This document shows, one piece after another, positions 35,991 to 44,405 of a stretch of DNA of 64,000 nucleotides (its first letter is position 1; each line of letters begins with the position of its first letter). The notes under the pieces are model-generated. The model was not told the DNA's origin and made no database searches. It worked only from the letters and a program-made list of their open reading frames with translations. The position numbers and the translations under genes were made by a program. The stretch comes from Anaerobaca lacustris (GTDB lineage: Bacteria; Planctomycetota; Phycisphaerae; Sedimentisphaerales; Anaerobacaceae): the NCBI RefSeq assembly GCF_030012215.1, contig NZ_JASCXX010000024.1:41125-105124 (forward strand), given 5' to 3'.

Positions 35991-37136
35991 ATGAGCAACA
36001 AGAATCTTGGCATCCTGGCCGTTGTGGCTGCGATCATGGTGTTATGGGCGGTCGTTCAGTCGCGTCTGGCCCATCGCTCGCCCGGTGAGTCCTCGGGCCC
36101 GTCGTATCTGATCCAGGGTCTGGAGACGGCCCAGATCGCCAGCATCGTGGTGGGCCACGGCGACGATGCGGTCACGATCCAGCGCCGCGACCAACAATTC
36201 GCCGTGATCGAGAAGGCCGGCTACCCGGCCGATCCGAAGCGGATCAACGACCTGATCAACAAGTGCCTCGACATCAAGACGCTGGAATCGTATACGAGCA
36301 GTCCCAGAAACCATGAAGACCTCGAGGTGACCGAAGACAAGGCCCAGAACGTCGTCAAGTTCCTCAAGGCCGACGGCGCGGTCCTGACGGGGATCATCGT
36401 GGGCAAGGCCCTCGAAGGCGGGAAGGGCACGTACATCCGGCTGGCCTCGCAGGACAACGTCTACCTGGCCGAGAGCGTCCCGTACATCCGCACGACCGCC
36501 ATCGACTACGTCAACCAGGAGATCGTCTCAGTCGAGCGCACCGATGTCAACTCGGTCCGGGTCACCACGCCGGACGGCTTCTATACCCTCAAGCCCACCC
36601 CGTCGGCCGACGGCGTCTTCATGGCGAACCTGCCCGACGGCAAGACATTGAAGGAAGCCGACGCCAGGAACGTTATCGGGGCGCTGAGCAGCCTGCGGTT
36701 TGACGACGTGAACACCCCGTCGGCTCTCGGCGAGCTGAGCTACGATTACCTGTACGTCTGCCGTCTCAATGACTCCACCGAGTACAGGCTGAGGATCGCC
36801 CGCAAAGACGGCAAGGCCTATCTCACCTGCGAGGCAGAGTTCACCGACAAGACCCCCGTCACCATGAAGCCGGGGCAGGTCGAGTCGCAGGAGGAACTCC
36901 AGAAGAAGGAGGCCAAGCTTCAGGCCCAGGAGCGCGCCCAGCGCTTCACCTTGCGGCACAGGGGCTGGGTCTACGAGATCCCCGAGTGGAAAGCGAACTC
37001 CCTGACGAAACCACAGGCCGACCTGCTGGAGGACAAGCTCGCCATATCTCCGCCGCCTGATGCGGACAGCCCTTCACTTCCAGCGATCGAAGCAGCCGAC
37101 GAACCTGCGCCGGCAGCCGACCCCAACGCCGGGTGA
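35991..37136 (+). CDS. DUF4340 membrane-anchored protein
   Basis: A 381-residue protein with one N-terminal helix (LGILAVVAAIMVLWAVVQS) and a periplasmic region made of repeated beta-rich DUF4340 units (VTIQRRDQQFAVIEKAGYPA, DARNVIGALSSLRFDDV). It ends in a long Lys/Gln-rich helix and a Pro/Ala-rich tail. DUF4340 proteins regularly follow GldA/F/G in planctomycetes and proteobacteria and probably complete the exporter complex. The stop overlaps or abuts the metallo-beta-lactamase gene. Confidence 0.88.
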   Translation: MSNKNLGILAVVAAIMVLWAVVQSRLAHRSPGESSGPSYLIQGLETAQIASIVVGHGDDAVTIQRRDQQFAVIEKAGYPADPKRINDLINKCLDIKTLESYTSSPRNHEDLEVTEDKAQNVVKFLKADGAVLTGIIVGKALEGGKGTYIRLASQDNVYLAESVPYIRTTAIDYVNQEIVSVERTDVNSVRVTTPDGFYTLKPTPSADGVFMANLPDGKTLKEADARNVIGALSSLRFDDVNTPSALGELSYDYLYVCRLNDSTEYRLRIARKDGKAYLTCEAEFTDKTPVTMKPGQVESQEELQKKEAKLQAQERAQRFTLRHRGWVYEIPEWKANSLTKPQADLLEDKLAISPPPDADSPSLPAIEAADEPAPAADPNAG

Positions 37137-37147
37137 GCGGGGAGCGC

Positions 37148-37789
37148 ATGAAGATCGATCGTCTGATTCTTGGGGACTTCGAAACGAACTGCTATGTCGT
37201 CCGCGCGGACGAGTCGGCCCGGGACTGCGTCGTGATCGACACGGGGCTCGACAGCCGGGAGATGATGGCGTTTCTGGCCGAACACCGGCTGACGCCTGCG
37301 GCGGTGATCCTGACGCACGGCCATGTGGATCATATCGCGGGGCTGGCGGCGCTGCGGTCCGCGTTCCCACAGGTCAGGGTCTATATCCACAAGCTGGACG
37401 GGCCCATGCTGACCGATTCGCGGAGCAATCTGTCGCGGATGGCCATGATGCCCTTTACGACCGCCGCGGCCGACGTCCTTTTGGCCGACGGCGATACGAT
37501 TGACGAGGCAGGCATCGTGCTGAAGGTCCTTCACACCCCGGGCCACACGCCGGGGGGGATCTGTCTCTATGCCGAGTCCGAAGGTGTTGTCTTTGCAGGA
37601 GATACCCTCTTTGCCGGCGGGATCGGACGGACCGATTTCCCCGGCGGCGACACCGAGCAGTTGCTCGACAGCATCCGGGCCAAGCTCTTTGTTCTGCCCG
37701 ATCCGACGGCGGTCCACCCGGGCCATGCCATGCGAACGACCATCGGCCGCGAGAAGGCCTCGAACCCGTTTCTGACGCCGAATCCATGA
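37148..37789 (+). CDS. Metallo-beta-lactamase-fold hydrolase (glyoxalase II-like)
   Basis: A 213-residue single-domain metallohydrolase. Zinc ligands are in LTHGHVDHIAGL, HTPGHTPGG, FAGDTLF and AVHPGHAMRT, all in family order. The N-terminus MKIDRLILGDFETNCYVV is typical of YcbL/glyoxalase II-like hydrolases, so I take ATG 37148 with GGGGAG just upstream; an alternative GTG at 37133 overlaps the previous stop. The probable substrate is a thioester such as an acylglutathione or persulfide analogue, which is not certain. It is the last gene of the Gld-type run and probably a passenger. Confidence 0.88.
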   Translation: MKIDRLILGDFETNCYVVRADESARDCVVIDTGLDSREMMAFLAEHRLTPAAVILTHGHVDHIAGLAALRSAFPQVRVYIHKLDGPMLTDSRSNLSRMAMMPFTTAAADVLLADGDTIDEAGIVLKVLHTPGHTPGGICLYAESEGVVFAGDTLFAGGIGRTDFPGGDTEQLLDSIRAKLFVLPDPTAVHPGHAMRTTIGREKASNPFLTPNP

Positions 37790-37892
37790 AGAAAAAAGTG
37801 GAGATCGACCGTCGATCCCGGTATACTGACATTATCGGTACCGCCGCGTTTTTGGCGTATGCCTTCGCTGCGTCGCCCAGGAAGGGTGTGCG

Positions 37893-38144
37893 ATGACGGT
37901 TAGCCTGCATCCCCACGCACGTGACCGCCTGGCGGAGCGTGGCGCGACCGAGGAAGAAGTGAAACTGGCCGTGGAAGCCGGGGAGCAGTTCGATGCGAAA
38001 TTCGGTCGCGTTGGCTTTCGACGCAACGTACCGTTCAAGAAACGCTGGCGGGGCAAACGGTATGCGACCAAGCAGGTCGAGGCCTATGCGATCCGGCGGC
38101 TTGACGGCTGGCTGGTCATTTCGGTAGTTACGAGGTATTTCTGA
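37893..38144 (+). CDS. DUF4258 domain protein, possible toxin
   Basis: An 83-residue protein of the DUF4258 type, a RelE/BrnT-like small fold: HPHARDRLAERGATEEEVKL at the start and VEAYAIRRLDGWLVISVVTR at the end. AAGGG with good spacing precedes the ATG. It is followed after 22 bp by a DUF2283 gene. This gene order is common in bacteria and is often annotated as a putative toxin-antitoxin pair, but toxicity has not been shown for this one. A TATACT box near 37823 could be its -10, without a clear -35. Confidence 0.8.
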   Translation: MTVSLHPHARDRLAERGATEEEVKLAVEAGEQFDAKFGRVGFRRNVPFKKRWRGKRYATKQVEAYAIRRLDGWLVISVVTRYF

Positions 38145-38166
38145 TGGATTGGAAAGGTCCGGCGGA

Positions 38167-38475
38167 ATGAAGTTTACGTACGATCCCCGCTACAACGTCG
38201 GCTATATCCGTTTCAAGAACAAGAAGCGGGACGCCGAGTCCATCAAGCTCAGTGAGGAACTGGTGATCGATCTGGCCCCCGATGGGACTGTCTATGGCAT
38301 CGAGTTGCTCAACGCCAACGATCAGATGCAGCGTGACGACAGCGGGCAGTTCGCCGTGATCAACGAGGAGACCGGCGAAGAGACCAAATTTGCCCTGCAA
38401 CTGAAGAAGGCCAGGCGGAAATCGCGCAAAGCATCCGCTTCCGCCCGTTCCAAGCGCCGGCCGCCCGGCCCGTAG
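38167..38475 (+). CDS. DUF2283 domain protein, possible antitoxin
   Basis: A 102-residue protein with the DUF2283 core MKFTYDPRYNVGYIRF ... LSEELVIDLAPDGTVYGIEL, followed by a strongly basic, disordered tail of about 25 residues (KARRKSRKASASARSKRR) that could bind nucleic acid. ATG 38167, after GGCGGA, is chosen because it begins the domain; an earlier in-frame start six codons upstream has no support. It is tightly linked to the DUF4258 gene and probably in the same transcript. Confidence 0.82.
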   Translation: MKFTYDPRYNVGYIRFKNKKRDAESIKLSEELVIDLAPDGTVYGIELLNANDQMQRDDSGQFAVINEETGEETKFALQLKKARRKSRKASASARSKRRPPGP

Positions 38476-38623
38476 GTCCCGGCATCGCCTGCCGCACCGG
38501 CCTGGCTCCAGAAACGCGCAAAGAACGCTTAGTGCTCCTCTTACAGTATGATTTCCACGACGAACGCATGGCTTGAGCTGGAGATGCGTGCCCCATGGGG
38601 TGGAAAAATAGGCAAAGTGCCTC

Positions 38624-38652
38624 TTGCGTAATTTGCGCATTTGGTGTAGAAT
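38624..38652 (+). promoter_or_regulatory. Promoter of the PPC-repeat gene
   Basis: TTGCGT (38624-38629), 17 bp, TAGAAT (38647-38652). The predicted start near 38659 leaves a leader of about 112 nt. A palindrome CCCCATGGGG lies just upstream at 38591-38600. Confidence 0.5.
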
Positions 38653-38770
38653 ACCTGCTTGGCTCTGAATGTGGCACGCCGCCATGGATGGGGATGGATT
38701 GAACGGGTGATCTGCCCGGAACCAGGGGATGGGGCGGGGCGGATGGGTGCAGGGTACGCGAGGAGTCGGG

Positions 38771-40330
38771 ATGAAGGGGTTCAGCAAGTCGTGCCGGACA
38801 GGCGCCGTGGTCCTGGGGGTGGTTATTTGCGTATTGGCCTCCGCTTCGCGCGGAGACGTCATTCCTCTTACGAACGGTGTGCCCGTCAGCGGCATTTCCG
38901 AGCGGGCAGCAAACCCGCGATTCTACGCGATCGTGGTCCCCGAAGGGCAGGACGAACTGGTCATATCGATCGGCGGCGGCTCTGGCGATTGCGATCTTTA
39001 CGTACGCAGAGGTGCAATCCCCACGACGTCCGTCTACGACCATTGGCCGTGGAAGGTGGGCAACGACGAGAGCGTCACGATTGCCCCCCCGGAGGCGGGG
39101 ACCTGGTACATCATGCTGTGGGGCTATGAGGACTACTCCGGCCTGACGCTCCAGGCCACCTATTCCTGCGGCGGGACGGCTGTTGCCCTGACCAACGGCG
39201 TGCCCATTCCGGGACTGTCAGGAGCAATCGACAGCGAGCGGGTCTATCAGATCACGGTGCCCGCCGGCAGATCCGAACTGGAGATCAGCATCGCCGGAGG
39301 GACCGGAGACTGCGATCTCTACGTGCGAAGGGACGCGGCACCGACGACGGCGCTCTACGACTATCGCCCGTTTCTCTCCGGCAACAACGAGTTGGTCATC
39401 ATCGAGGACCCGGCCGCTGGGACCTGGTATATCATGCTCAAGGGCTGCCGGGCCTATACCGATGTGACGCTCCTGGCCGCGGCGTCGCGTACCGCGTATG
39501 CCTCCGTCGCGATCGCCGGGCACGGCGACCTGCGCATCAACTGGGTGCCCCATATTTATCCCGCGGACATCTGCATCGACACGGGACTGTGGCCTGCGGT
39601 CACGGTAGAAGGGCCTCTCGGCGAGGCGGACACAAGAGACTCCGAGCACACGATGTACTGGAGTACCGTGGACTACGCCACGAATCCGAGGACGACGATC
39701 ACCGCCAATTTCGACGTCAGTCTGGATCTGTTTGCGGGGAATCCCGGCGATGCCGCCTCTGCGGAGTACTGGATTCGGCTTGAACTGTTCGGGATCTACG
39801 GAACCGTGATCGACTTCGATGAGGTTCGTGTGGAACCGGTCGAGATCGCCGATGGAGCCGGATATGCGGATGTCATGGCGGTTTCGCTGTCCGTGACGAC
39901 GCCCCCGCAGATCGTCGATACCGTCAATAACTCGCAGCTCTATCTGCGCGCCTACGCAAAGGCTGAGGCGTTTACGGCGGCGGCGCCGGACGAACGGGAC
40001 GCCGACGGGGCGATCGCATTGACCCACGGTACGCTTCGCGGTGGATTGGCCGGCGAGGTCGGCAGTGTGAAGTACTACAAGATCGACGTGCCCGCCAAGC
40101 AGAGCCGGCTGGAGATCGCCACATCGGGCGGCGCCGGAGACGTCGATCTCTACGTTCGCAAGGGCCTAAAGCCGACCGCCACACAATGGGACTACCGCCC
40201 GCACCGGATCGGAAACGACGAAACCGTCGTGATCCCCAATCCCACGGCCGGGACGTATTTCATCATGCTCAGAGGCAACGAGGCGTACTCCAACGCGTGC
40301 CTGATGGCCGTTCTTGGAGACACCAAATAG
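38771..40330 (+). CDS. Secreted protein with three PPC (pre-peptidase C-terminal) domains
   Basis: A 519-residue exported protein. After a signal peptide (AVVLGVVICVLASASRG) come two PPC domains in tandem, a middle beta-sandwich of about 180 residues with no family that I recognise, and a third PPC domain at the C-terminus. Each PPC repeat has the same core, for example GDCDLYVRRGAIPTTSVYDH and GTWYIMLWGYEDYSG, later GDVDLYVRKGLKPTATQWDY and GTYFIMLRGNEAYSN. PPC domains are secretion-associated calcium or polymer-binding modules normally attached to proteases, but no protease is present here. AGGAG lies six bases before ATG 38771. Confidence 0.85.
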   Translation: MKGFSKSCRTGAVVLGVVICVLASASRGDVIPLTNGVPVSGISERAANPRFYAIVVPEGQDELVISIGGGSGDCDLYVRRGAIPTTSVYDHWPWKVGNDESVTIAPPEAGTWYIMLWGYEDYSGLTLQATYSCGGTAVALTNGVPIPGLSGAIDSERVYQITVPAGRSELEISIAGGTGDCDLYVRRDAAPTTALYDYRPFLSGNNELVIIEDPAAGTWYIMLKGCRAYTDVTLLAAASRTAYASVAIAGHGDLRINWVPHIYPADICIDTGLWPAVTVEGPLGEADTRDSEHTMYWSTVDYATNPRTTITANFDVSLDLFAGNPGDAASAEYWIRLELFGIYGTVIDFDEVRVEPVEIADGAGYADVMAVSLSVTTPPQIVDTVNNSQLYLRAYAKAEAFTAAAPDERDADGAIALTHGTLRGGLAGEVGSVKYYKIDVPAKQSRLEIATSGGAGDVDLYVRKGLKPTATQWDYRPHRIGNDETVVIPNPTAGTYFIMLRGNEAYSNACLMAVLGDTK

Positions 40331-40390
40331 CCGGTCCATTGCCCGGTCGGTCCGAATCGGCCCGATCTGACAGTTGCCGTGCGGCAAGGA

Positions 40391-41239
40391 TCAGAACGTG
40401 TTGTAGTATTCCGGCCGACCGTCGTCGCTGTCGTAGCGCGCGTCGTCCTGACCATCGGCGTCGATGCGGATGCGTTCGATCCGCTCGGCCTGCCGGCTAT
40501 TGCTGTCGATCGTGACCAGAATCCCGTTGACCCGCACATCTCCCGTGGCGATCTCGAAAGGAACCGGCATCTGGGTCCGAAAGGACTTCAGCACGCAATC
40601 GCTCTTGCGGCCGAGAACGGAGTCGTGCGCGCCGGTCATCCCGATGTCGCTGATGTAGGCGGTGCCCTTGGGCAGAACCTGCTCGTCGGCGGTGACGACG
40701 TGCGTGTGCGTTCCGAAGCAGCAGCTCGCGCGACCGTCGAGGTGATAGCCCATCGCGATTTTCTCGCTCGAGGCCTCGGCGTGGAAGTCCACCACGATGA
40801 GGTCCGCTTCCTTTTGAAGCCTGGGAATCCACTTGTCGGCCGCGGCGTAAGGGCAATCGGCCGGTTTCATGAACAGCCGCCCGATCAGCGTCAACACGCC
40901 CACCACCGGGCCCTTGGCGGTTCGATACAGCGCGGTGCCCCGGCCGGCGGCGTGCTCGGAGAAGTTCGCCGGCCGGCAGATGTTGTCGTTCCGTTCGAGG
41001 GTTTCGATGATGTCGCGCTTGCGAAAGGCATGGTCGCCGAGGCTGATGAGATTCACCCCGTAGCGCAGCAGCTTGTCGTAGATCTGGGGCGTGAGCCCCG
41101 ATCCCCCGGCGGCATTCTCGGCGTTGGCGATCACGCAATCGACGGAGCGCTCACGCACGAAGCTCTTGAGCTTGTCGGCCAGGACACGCCGGCCCGGTCG
41201 GCCCACGATATCACCGATGCACAGTACGTTGAGCTTCAT
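40391..41239 (-). CDS. ymdB: YmdB-family metallophosphoesterase
   Basis: A 282-residue phosphodiesterase of the YmdB/TIGR00282 family. Metal-binding motifs are GDIVGRPGRR, ANAENAAGGSGLT, LGDHAFRKRDI, VDFHAEASSEK and GTHTHVVTADEQVLPKGTAY. Homologues hydrolyse cyclic nucleotides and in Bacillus influence biofilm and sporulation. It lies 45 bp downstream of rny, as in Bacillus, which supports both names. The gap contains a GC-rich palindrome (GGGCCCCGGGCCC). The C-terminal 25 residues extend beyond the usual family length. Confidence 0.9.
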   Translation of the reverse strand: MKLNVLCIGDIVGRPGRRVLADKLKSFVRERSVDCVIANAENAAGGSGLTPQIYDKLLRYGVNLISLGDHAFRKRDIIETLERNDNICRPANFSEHAAGRGTALYRTAKGPVVGVLTLIGRLFMKPADCPYAAADKWIPRLQKEADLIVVDFHAEASSEKIAMGYHLDGRASCCFGTHTHVVTADEQVLPKGTAYISDIGMTGAHDSVLGRKSDCVLKSFRTQMPVPFEIATGDVRVNGILVTIDSNSRQAERIERIRIDADGQDDARYDSDDGRPEYYNTF

Positions 41240-41284
41240 CGTTTCCTTCCGGCGACGACCTGGGCCCCGGGCCCGGTCCGCCGC

Positions 41285-42868
41285 TTATCTGGCGTATTCA
41301 ATGCAGCGGACTTCCCGCAACAGCGTGATCTGGATCTCGCCGGGATAGGTCATCTCGTCTTCGACCTTCTTGGCGATGTCGCGGGCGACCTTCATTGCGG
41401 CCTCGTCGTCCACCTGGTCGGCGTTGGCGATCACGCGAATCTCTCGTCCGGCCTGAATCGCATAGGCGGTCTCCACGCCCTTGAAGCCGGTGGCGATTTC
41501 CTCGAGTTTCTCCAGCCTCTTGATATAGCGTTCGAGCGTTTCCCTTCGGGCGCCCGGCCGTGAGGCGCTGATCGCGTCGGCGGCCGCAACGAGGGGGGTG
41601 TAGGGATTGTCCGGCGGTATGTCGCCGTGGTGGCCGGCCACCGCGTTGAGGATGATCGGCGATTCGCTGAACCGCTTGAGGTAATTGGTCCCGATCACGG
41701 GGTGGCTTCCCTCGACGTCGTGATCGATCGCCTTGCCGATATCGTGGAGCAGTCCGGCCCGGCGGGCAATCGAGCCGTCCAGGCCCAGCTCGTCGGCCAT
41801 GACCTGGCTGAGGAACGCAACCTCCACGCTGTGGCGAAGGACGTTCTGGCCGTAACTGGTGCGGTACGCCAGGGCGCCGAGAAGACTGATGATCTTGTTG
41901 GGCAGGCCCCGGACGTTGGTTTCGACCGCCGCGTCCTTGCCGATCTGAAGGACCTTGGCGTTCACGTCGTTGCGGGTCTGGGCGACCAGTTCCTCGATGC
42001 GGGACGGATGGATGCGGCCGTCCTGAATGAGCCGCTCCATCGACAGCCGGGCGACCTCACGCCGGACCGGGTTGAACCCGCTGACGACGACCATGCCCGG
42101 CGTGTCGTCAACGATCACATCGACCCCGGTGGCCTTTTCGAAGGCCCGGATGTTGCGACCTTCCCGGCCGATGATCCGCCCCTTCATGTCGTCGTTGGGG
42201 ATGTCCACCGTCGAGACGGTCACCTCGCACGTCTGCTCGGCGGCGTAGCGCTGGATCGCGGTGCTCAGGACCTCCCGGCTCTTTACGTCGGCCAGTTCCT
42301 GCGCCTCCTCGACCTTCCGCTGGATCAGCGACGACATCTCGTGCTCGCACTCGTCCTCCAGACGCTTGAGCAGAAGCTGGCGGGCCTCCTCGATGTCCAT
42401 CGCGGTGATTTTGAGCAACTGGTTCTTCTGCTGGGCGATCAGGACCGAAAGCTGTTTGTCTTTCAGTTCCGTATTGCGAAACCGCCGCTCGACGTCCTGT
42501 TCCTGCTTCTTGAGGGCCTGTTCCTGTTTCTGGAGCAGGTCCGTCTGGCGGTCGAGGGCGTCTTCGCGCTTCGAGAGACGCATCTCGTTTTCCCGCAACT
42601 CGGCCCGAATCTGGTTCGCCTCGGCGGTGAATTGTTCCTTTTTCTTGATGGCCTCGGCCGCGGCTTCGATCTGGGCGGACTTGATGATGTTCTCCGCTTC
42701 TCTTTTGGCCCCGTCGATCTGTCTCTGAAGGTCCTCCTCGATGGTCCGTTTCCGGGTGCGGGCGATCATCTGGTGGACAACGATGCAGAGGCAGACACCA
42801 AGAATGAAAGCGAGCAGAGATGCGATACCGGCCTGAAGGGTGAGCACCTGCATCAAGATGGCGTCCAT
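41285..42868 (-). CDS. rny: Ribonuclease Y
   Basis: RNase Y is the membrane-anchored endonuclease that starts mRNA decay in many bacteria lacking RNase E. The 527-residue product has an N-terminal helix (IASLLAFILGVCLCIVV), a coiled coil (about 40-200), a KH domain with MKGRIIGREGRNIRAFEKAT, and an HD domain with AGLLHDIGKAIDHDVEGSHP. The length and order match the family. GGTAGG lies before the ATG at 42868. It is preceded by about 500 bp of noncoding sequence containing a candidate promoter at 43369-43397, and followed by ymdB. Confidence 0.95.
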   Translation of the reverse strand: MDAILMQVLTLQAGIASLLAFILGVCLCIVVHQMIARTRKRTIEEDLQRQIDGAKREAENIIKSAQIEAAAEAIKKKEQFTAEANQIRAELRENEMRLSKREDALDRQTDLLQKQEQALKKQEQDVERRFRNTELKDKQLSVLIAQQKNQLLKITAMDIEEARQLLLKRLEDECEHEMSSLIQRKVEEAQELADVKSREVLSTAIQRYAAEQTCEVTVSTVDIPNDDMKGRIIGREGRNIRAFEKATGVDVIVDDTPGMVVVSGFNPVRREVARLSMERLIQDGRIHPSRIEELVAQTRNDVNAKVLQIGKDAAVETNVRGLPNKIISLLGALAYRTSYGQNVLRHSVEVAFLSQVMADELGLDGSIARRAGLLHDIGKAIDHDVEGSHPVIGTNYLKRFSESPIILNAVAGHHGDIPPDNPYTPLVAAADAISASRPGARRETLERYIKRLEKLEEIATGFKGVETAYAIQAGREIRVIANADQVDDEAAMKVARDIAKKVEDEMTYPGEIQITLLREVRCIEYAR

Positions 42869-43368
42869 ATTCCCTACCTTTCCATACCACAGTGTTGACT
42901 GAGAACATTCGCTGCGGACGCTGTGCAGGCCGATGGCAGGGAAAGCTTCAAAGAGACAGCAGTGAAGTGCGAAACCTTACGGTTAGAGGCAAACGATCAG
43001 CGCGACGCGACCCGGAAGGCTCGCAGGTCCGGCGTCCTCGGGCGTTGTAGCAGCCGCAAGACCCGGTTTTTCGCTGACGCTGTCCTCAAATCTCTAACTC
43101 CCTCGCTGAAACGCGATTGCTGGCCGCGAGTCGATTTCGTTTCACTGGAAATCCACGCCCGACTGTCGCATTGGGTCCAATGAAACCGAGTGGGTTTCCA
43201 TCGGAACACGGCTGCTCGAGCGTGTCTTTGCAACTTAAACTGCCATTCGAGGCGGATTGCGAAACGCCCGCCTCAGTTCGCTGCACCCGTGCAGCGAGTC
43301 GGTCAATGCTGCCAGAACGCGGGGCGATCCACGGCCCCATTCGTCCGCAGTTGCTAACATCATCGTCC

Positions 43369-43397
43369 AAGTTAGGGAATCGTTAAACCCCCGTCAA
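43369..43397 (-). promoter_or_regulatory. rny promoter candidate
   Basis: TTGACG (43392-43397), 17 bp, TAACTT (43369-43374) on the minus strand. The arrangement resembles the rpsB and dnaA promoters in this window. It directly abuts the U-run of a terminator-like hairpin from the DUF1080 gene. Confidence 0.45.
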
Positions 43398-43398
43398 C

Positions 43399-43425
43399 AA
43401 AAAAAACGGCGAAATCGCTGAAGCG
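43399..43425 (-). terminator. Terminator candidate after the DUF1080 gene
   Basis: On the minus strand a short hairpin (GCGA-TT-TCGC at 43409-43418, or CGC-TTCA-GCG just before it) is followed by eight consecutive T residues (43399-43406), 72 bp after the stop of the gene ending at 43497. The stem is weak but the U tract is the longest in the window. Confidence 0.45.
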
Positions 43426-43496
43426 GACAGGTTGTCCCCGTATCGGCCGGCCACCTCGTTGCCTTGCCCGGAGTTATCGGGCAGAGAGGGGAGAGG

Positions 43497-44273
43497 TTAC
43501 GGCGCGGGCAACGGCCGGACGACGATGTCCTTGAACCGGATCCTGAGTTGGTCCGCCTTGTGAATCTGAAGGGCAATATGGCCCTTGAGACCCACGTTGT
43601 ATCGCTGGTGCACGGCATCGTCGAGAACGCCGGCGCCGTCGTAATCGGTGACGAGAACGCCGTTGAGCCGGGCGGTGATCTGCGTTCCGACGGCGATGAT
43701 CTCGAACGTGTTCCAGCCGGGACCCTCGTCGGCATAGTAGAAAACAAGGTCCGGGTTGGCCATCGCTTGATTGACCCATTGCCCCCTGGGGATATCGGGG
43801 TAGAGCCAGCGCGCCACGCCTCGCGTCTCATCCCACATCATTCCCGTTCGCCAGGGCCCCGGCGGATGGATGTCGATCTGGGGGCCGTCCAGCCACCCGG
43901 CCTGGTCGTCGTAGCGACTGCGAATCTGGACGCCGCTGTTGCCCGGGCTGTCGCGGTAGGCCTGGAACCGCAGACGCAGGGCGAAGTCGGCATACTCGCG
44001 GTCCGTGACCAGCCAGACGTAGTCGTGGCCTTTGTGGCCCATGGAGTCGGCCAGGATCGTTCCGTCGTCAACCGTCCAGAAGCCCGTGTCCCGGTCGGCG
44101 GGTTTGCACTTGACGGTCCACCCGGTCAGGTCGGCGCCGTTGAAGAGGGGTTGCCAACCCTCGTCCGCCGCCCGGTGGCCGTCGGTGCAGCCCAAGAGCC
44201 CGGCGACGGCCGCCAGCAGAAGAACGGGCGCCACGGAACGGACAAAGGGATGTGCGTGGTCTCGATGCTTCAT
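43497..44273 (-). CDS. DUF1080 lipoprotein (3-keto-disaccharide hydrolase-like)
   Basis: A 258-residue lipoprotein (lipobox around LLGC, Cys29) with one DUF1080 concanavalin-like jelly-roll: WQPLFNGADLTGWTVKCK, VTDREYADFALRLRFQAYRD, NSGVQIRSRYDDQ and the end HIALQIHKADQLRIRFKDIV. Members bind or cleave carbohydrates; some hydrolyse 3-keto-disaccharides. GGAG eight bases before ATG 44273 decides the start. DUF1080 is highly expanded in Planctomycetota, in line with the proposed host. It is divergent from yebC. Confidence 0.9.
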   Translation of the reverse strand: MKHRDHAHPFVRSVAPVLLLAAVAGLLGCTDGHRAADEGWQPLFNGADLTGWTVKCKPADRDTGFWTVDDGTILADSMGHKGHDYVWLVTDREYADFALRLRFQAYRDSPGNSGVQIRSRYDDQAGWLDGPQIDIHPPGPWRTGMMWDETRGVARWLYPDIPRGQWVNQAMANPDLVFYYADEGPGWNTFEIIAVGTQITARLNGVLVTDYDGAGVLDDAVHQRYNVGLKGHIALQIHKADQLRIRFKDIVVRPLPAP

Positions 44274-44405
44274 GATCGCTGCTCCAGTGTGTTCCAAAAC
44301 TTTCCGAAAAATCACTATAAAGCGTGATGCGGGATATTATAATACGCTTCGTGGATGCCGTATACGATCGAGTGGGAATCAATTCGAGGTTGTTCAGGAG
44401 TCTGT

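Larger units (their letters stand above)
42869..43496. other. Long noncoding region upstream of rny
   Basis: 628 bp without a supported gene. If transcription starts at the promoter at 43369-43397, it would produce an untranslated rny leader of almost 500 nt. Inside are a near-perfect palindrome, TCGCTGCAC-CC-GTGCAGCGA at 43278-43297, and a two-part stem at 43004-43036 (GACGC/GCGTC enclosing GACC/GGTC). Short frames here have no ribosome-binding sites. It may be a structured leader or a separate small RNA. Confidence 0.45.

Noticed and set aside
43004..43036. Stem with CCGGAAGG loop resembling the SRP RNA tip
   Set aside because: The loop has GGAA but lacks the paired AGG/AGCAG symmetrical loop needed for Ffh binding, and no long flanking helix is present.
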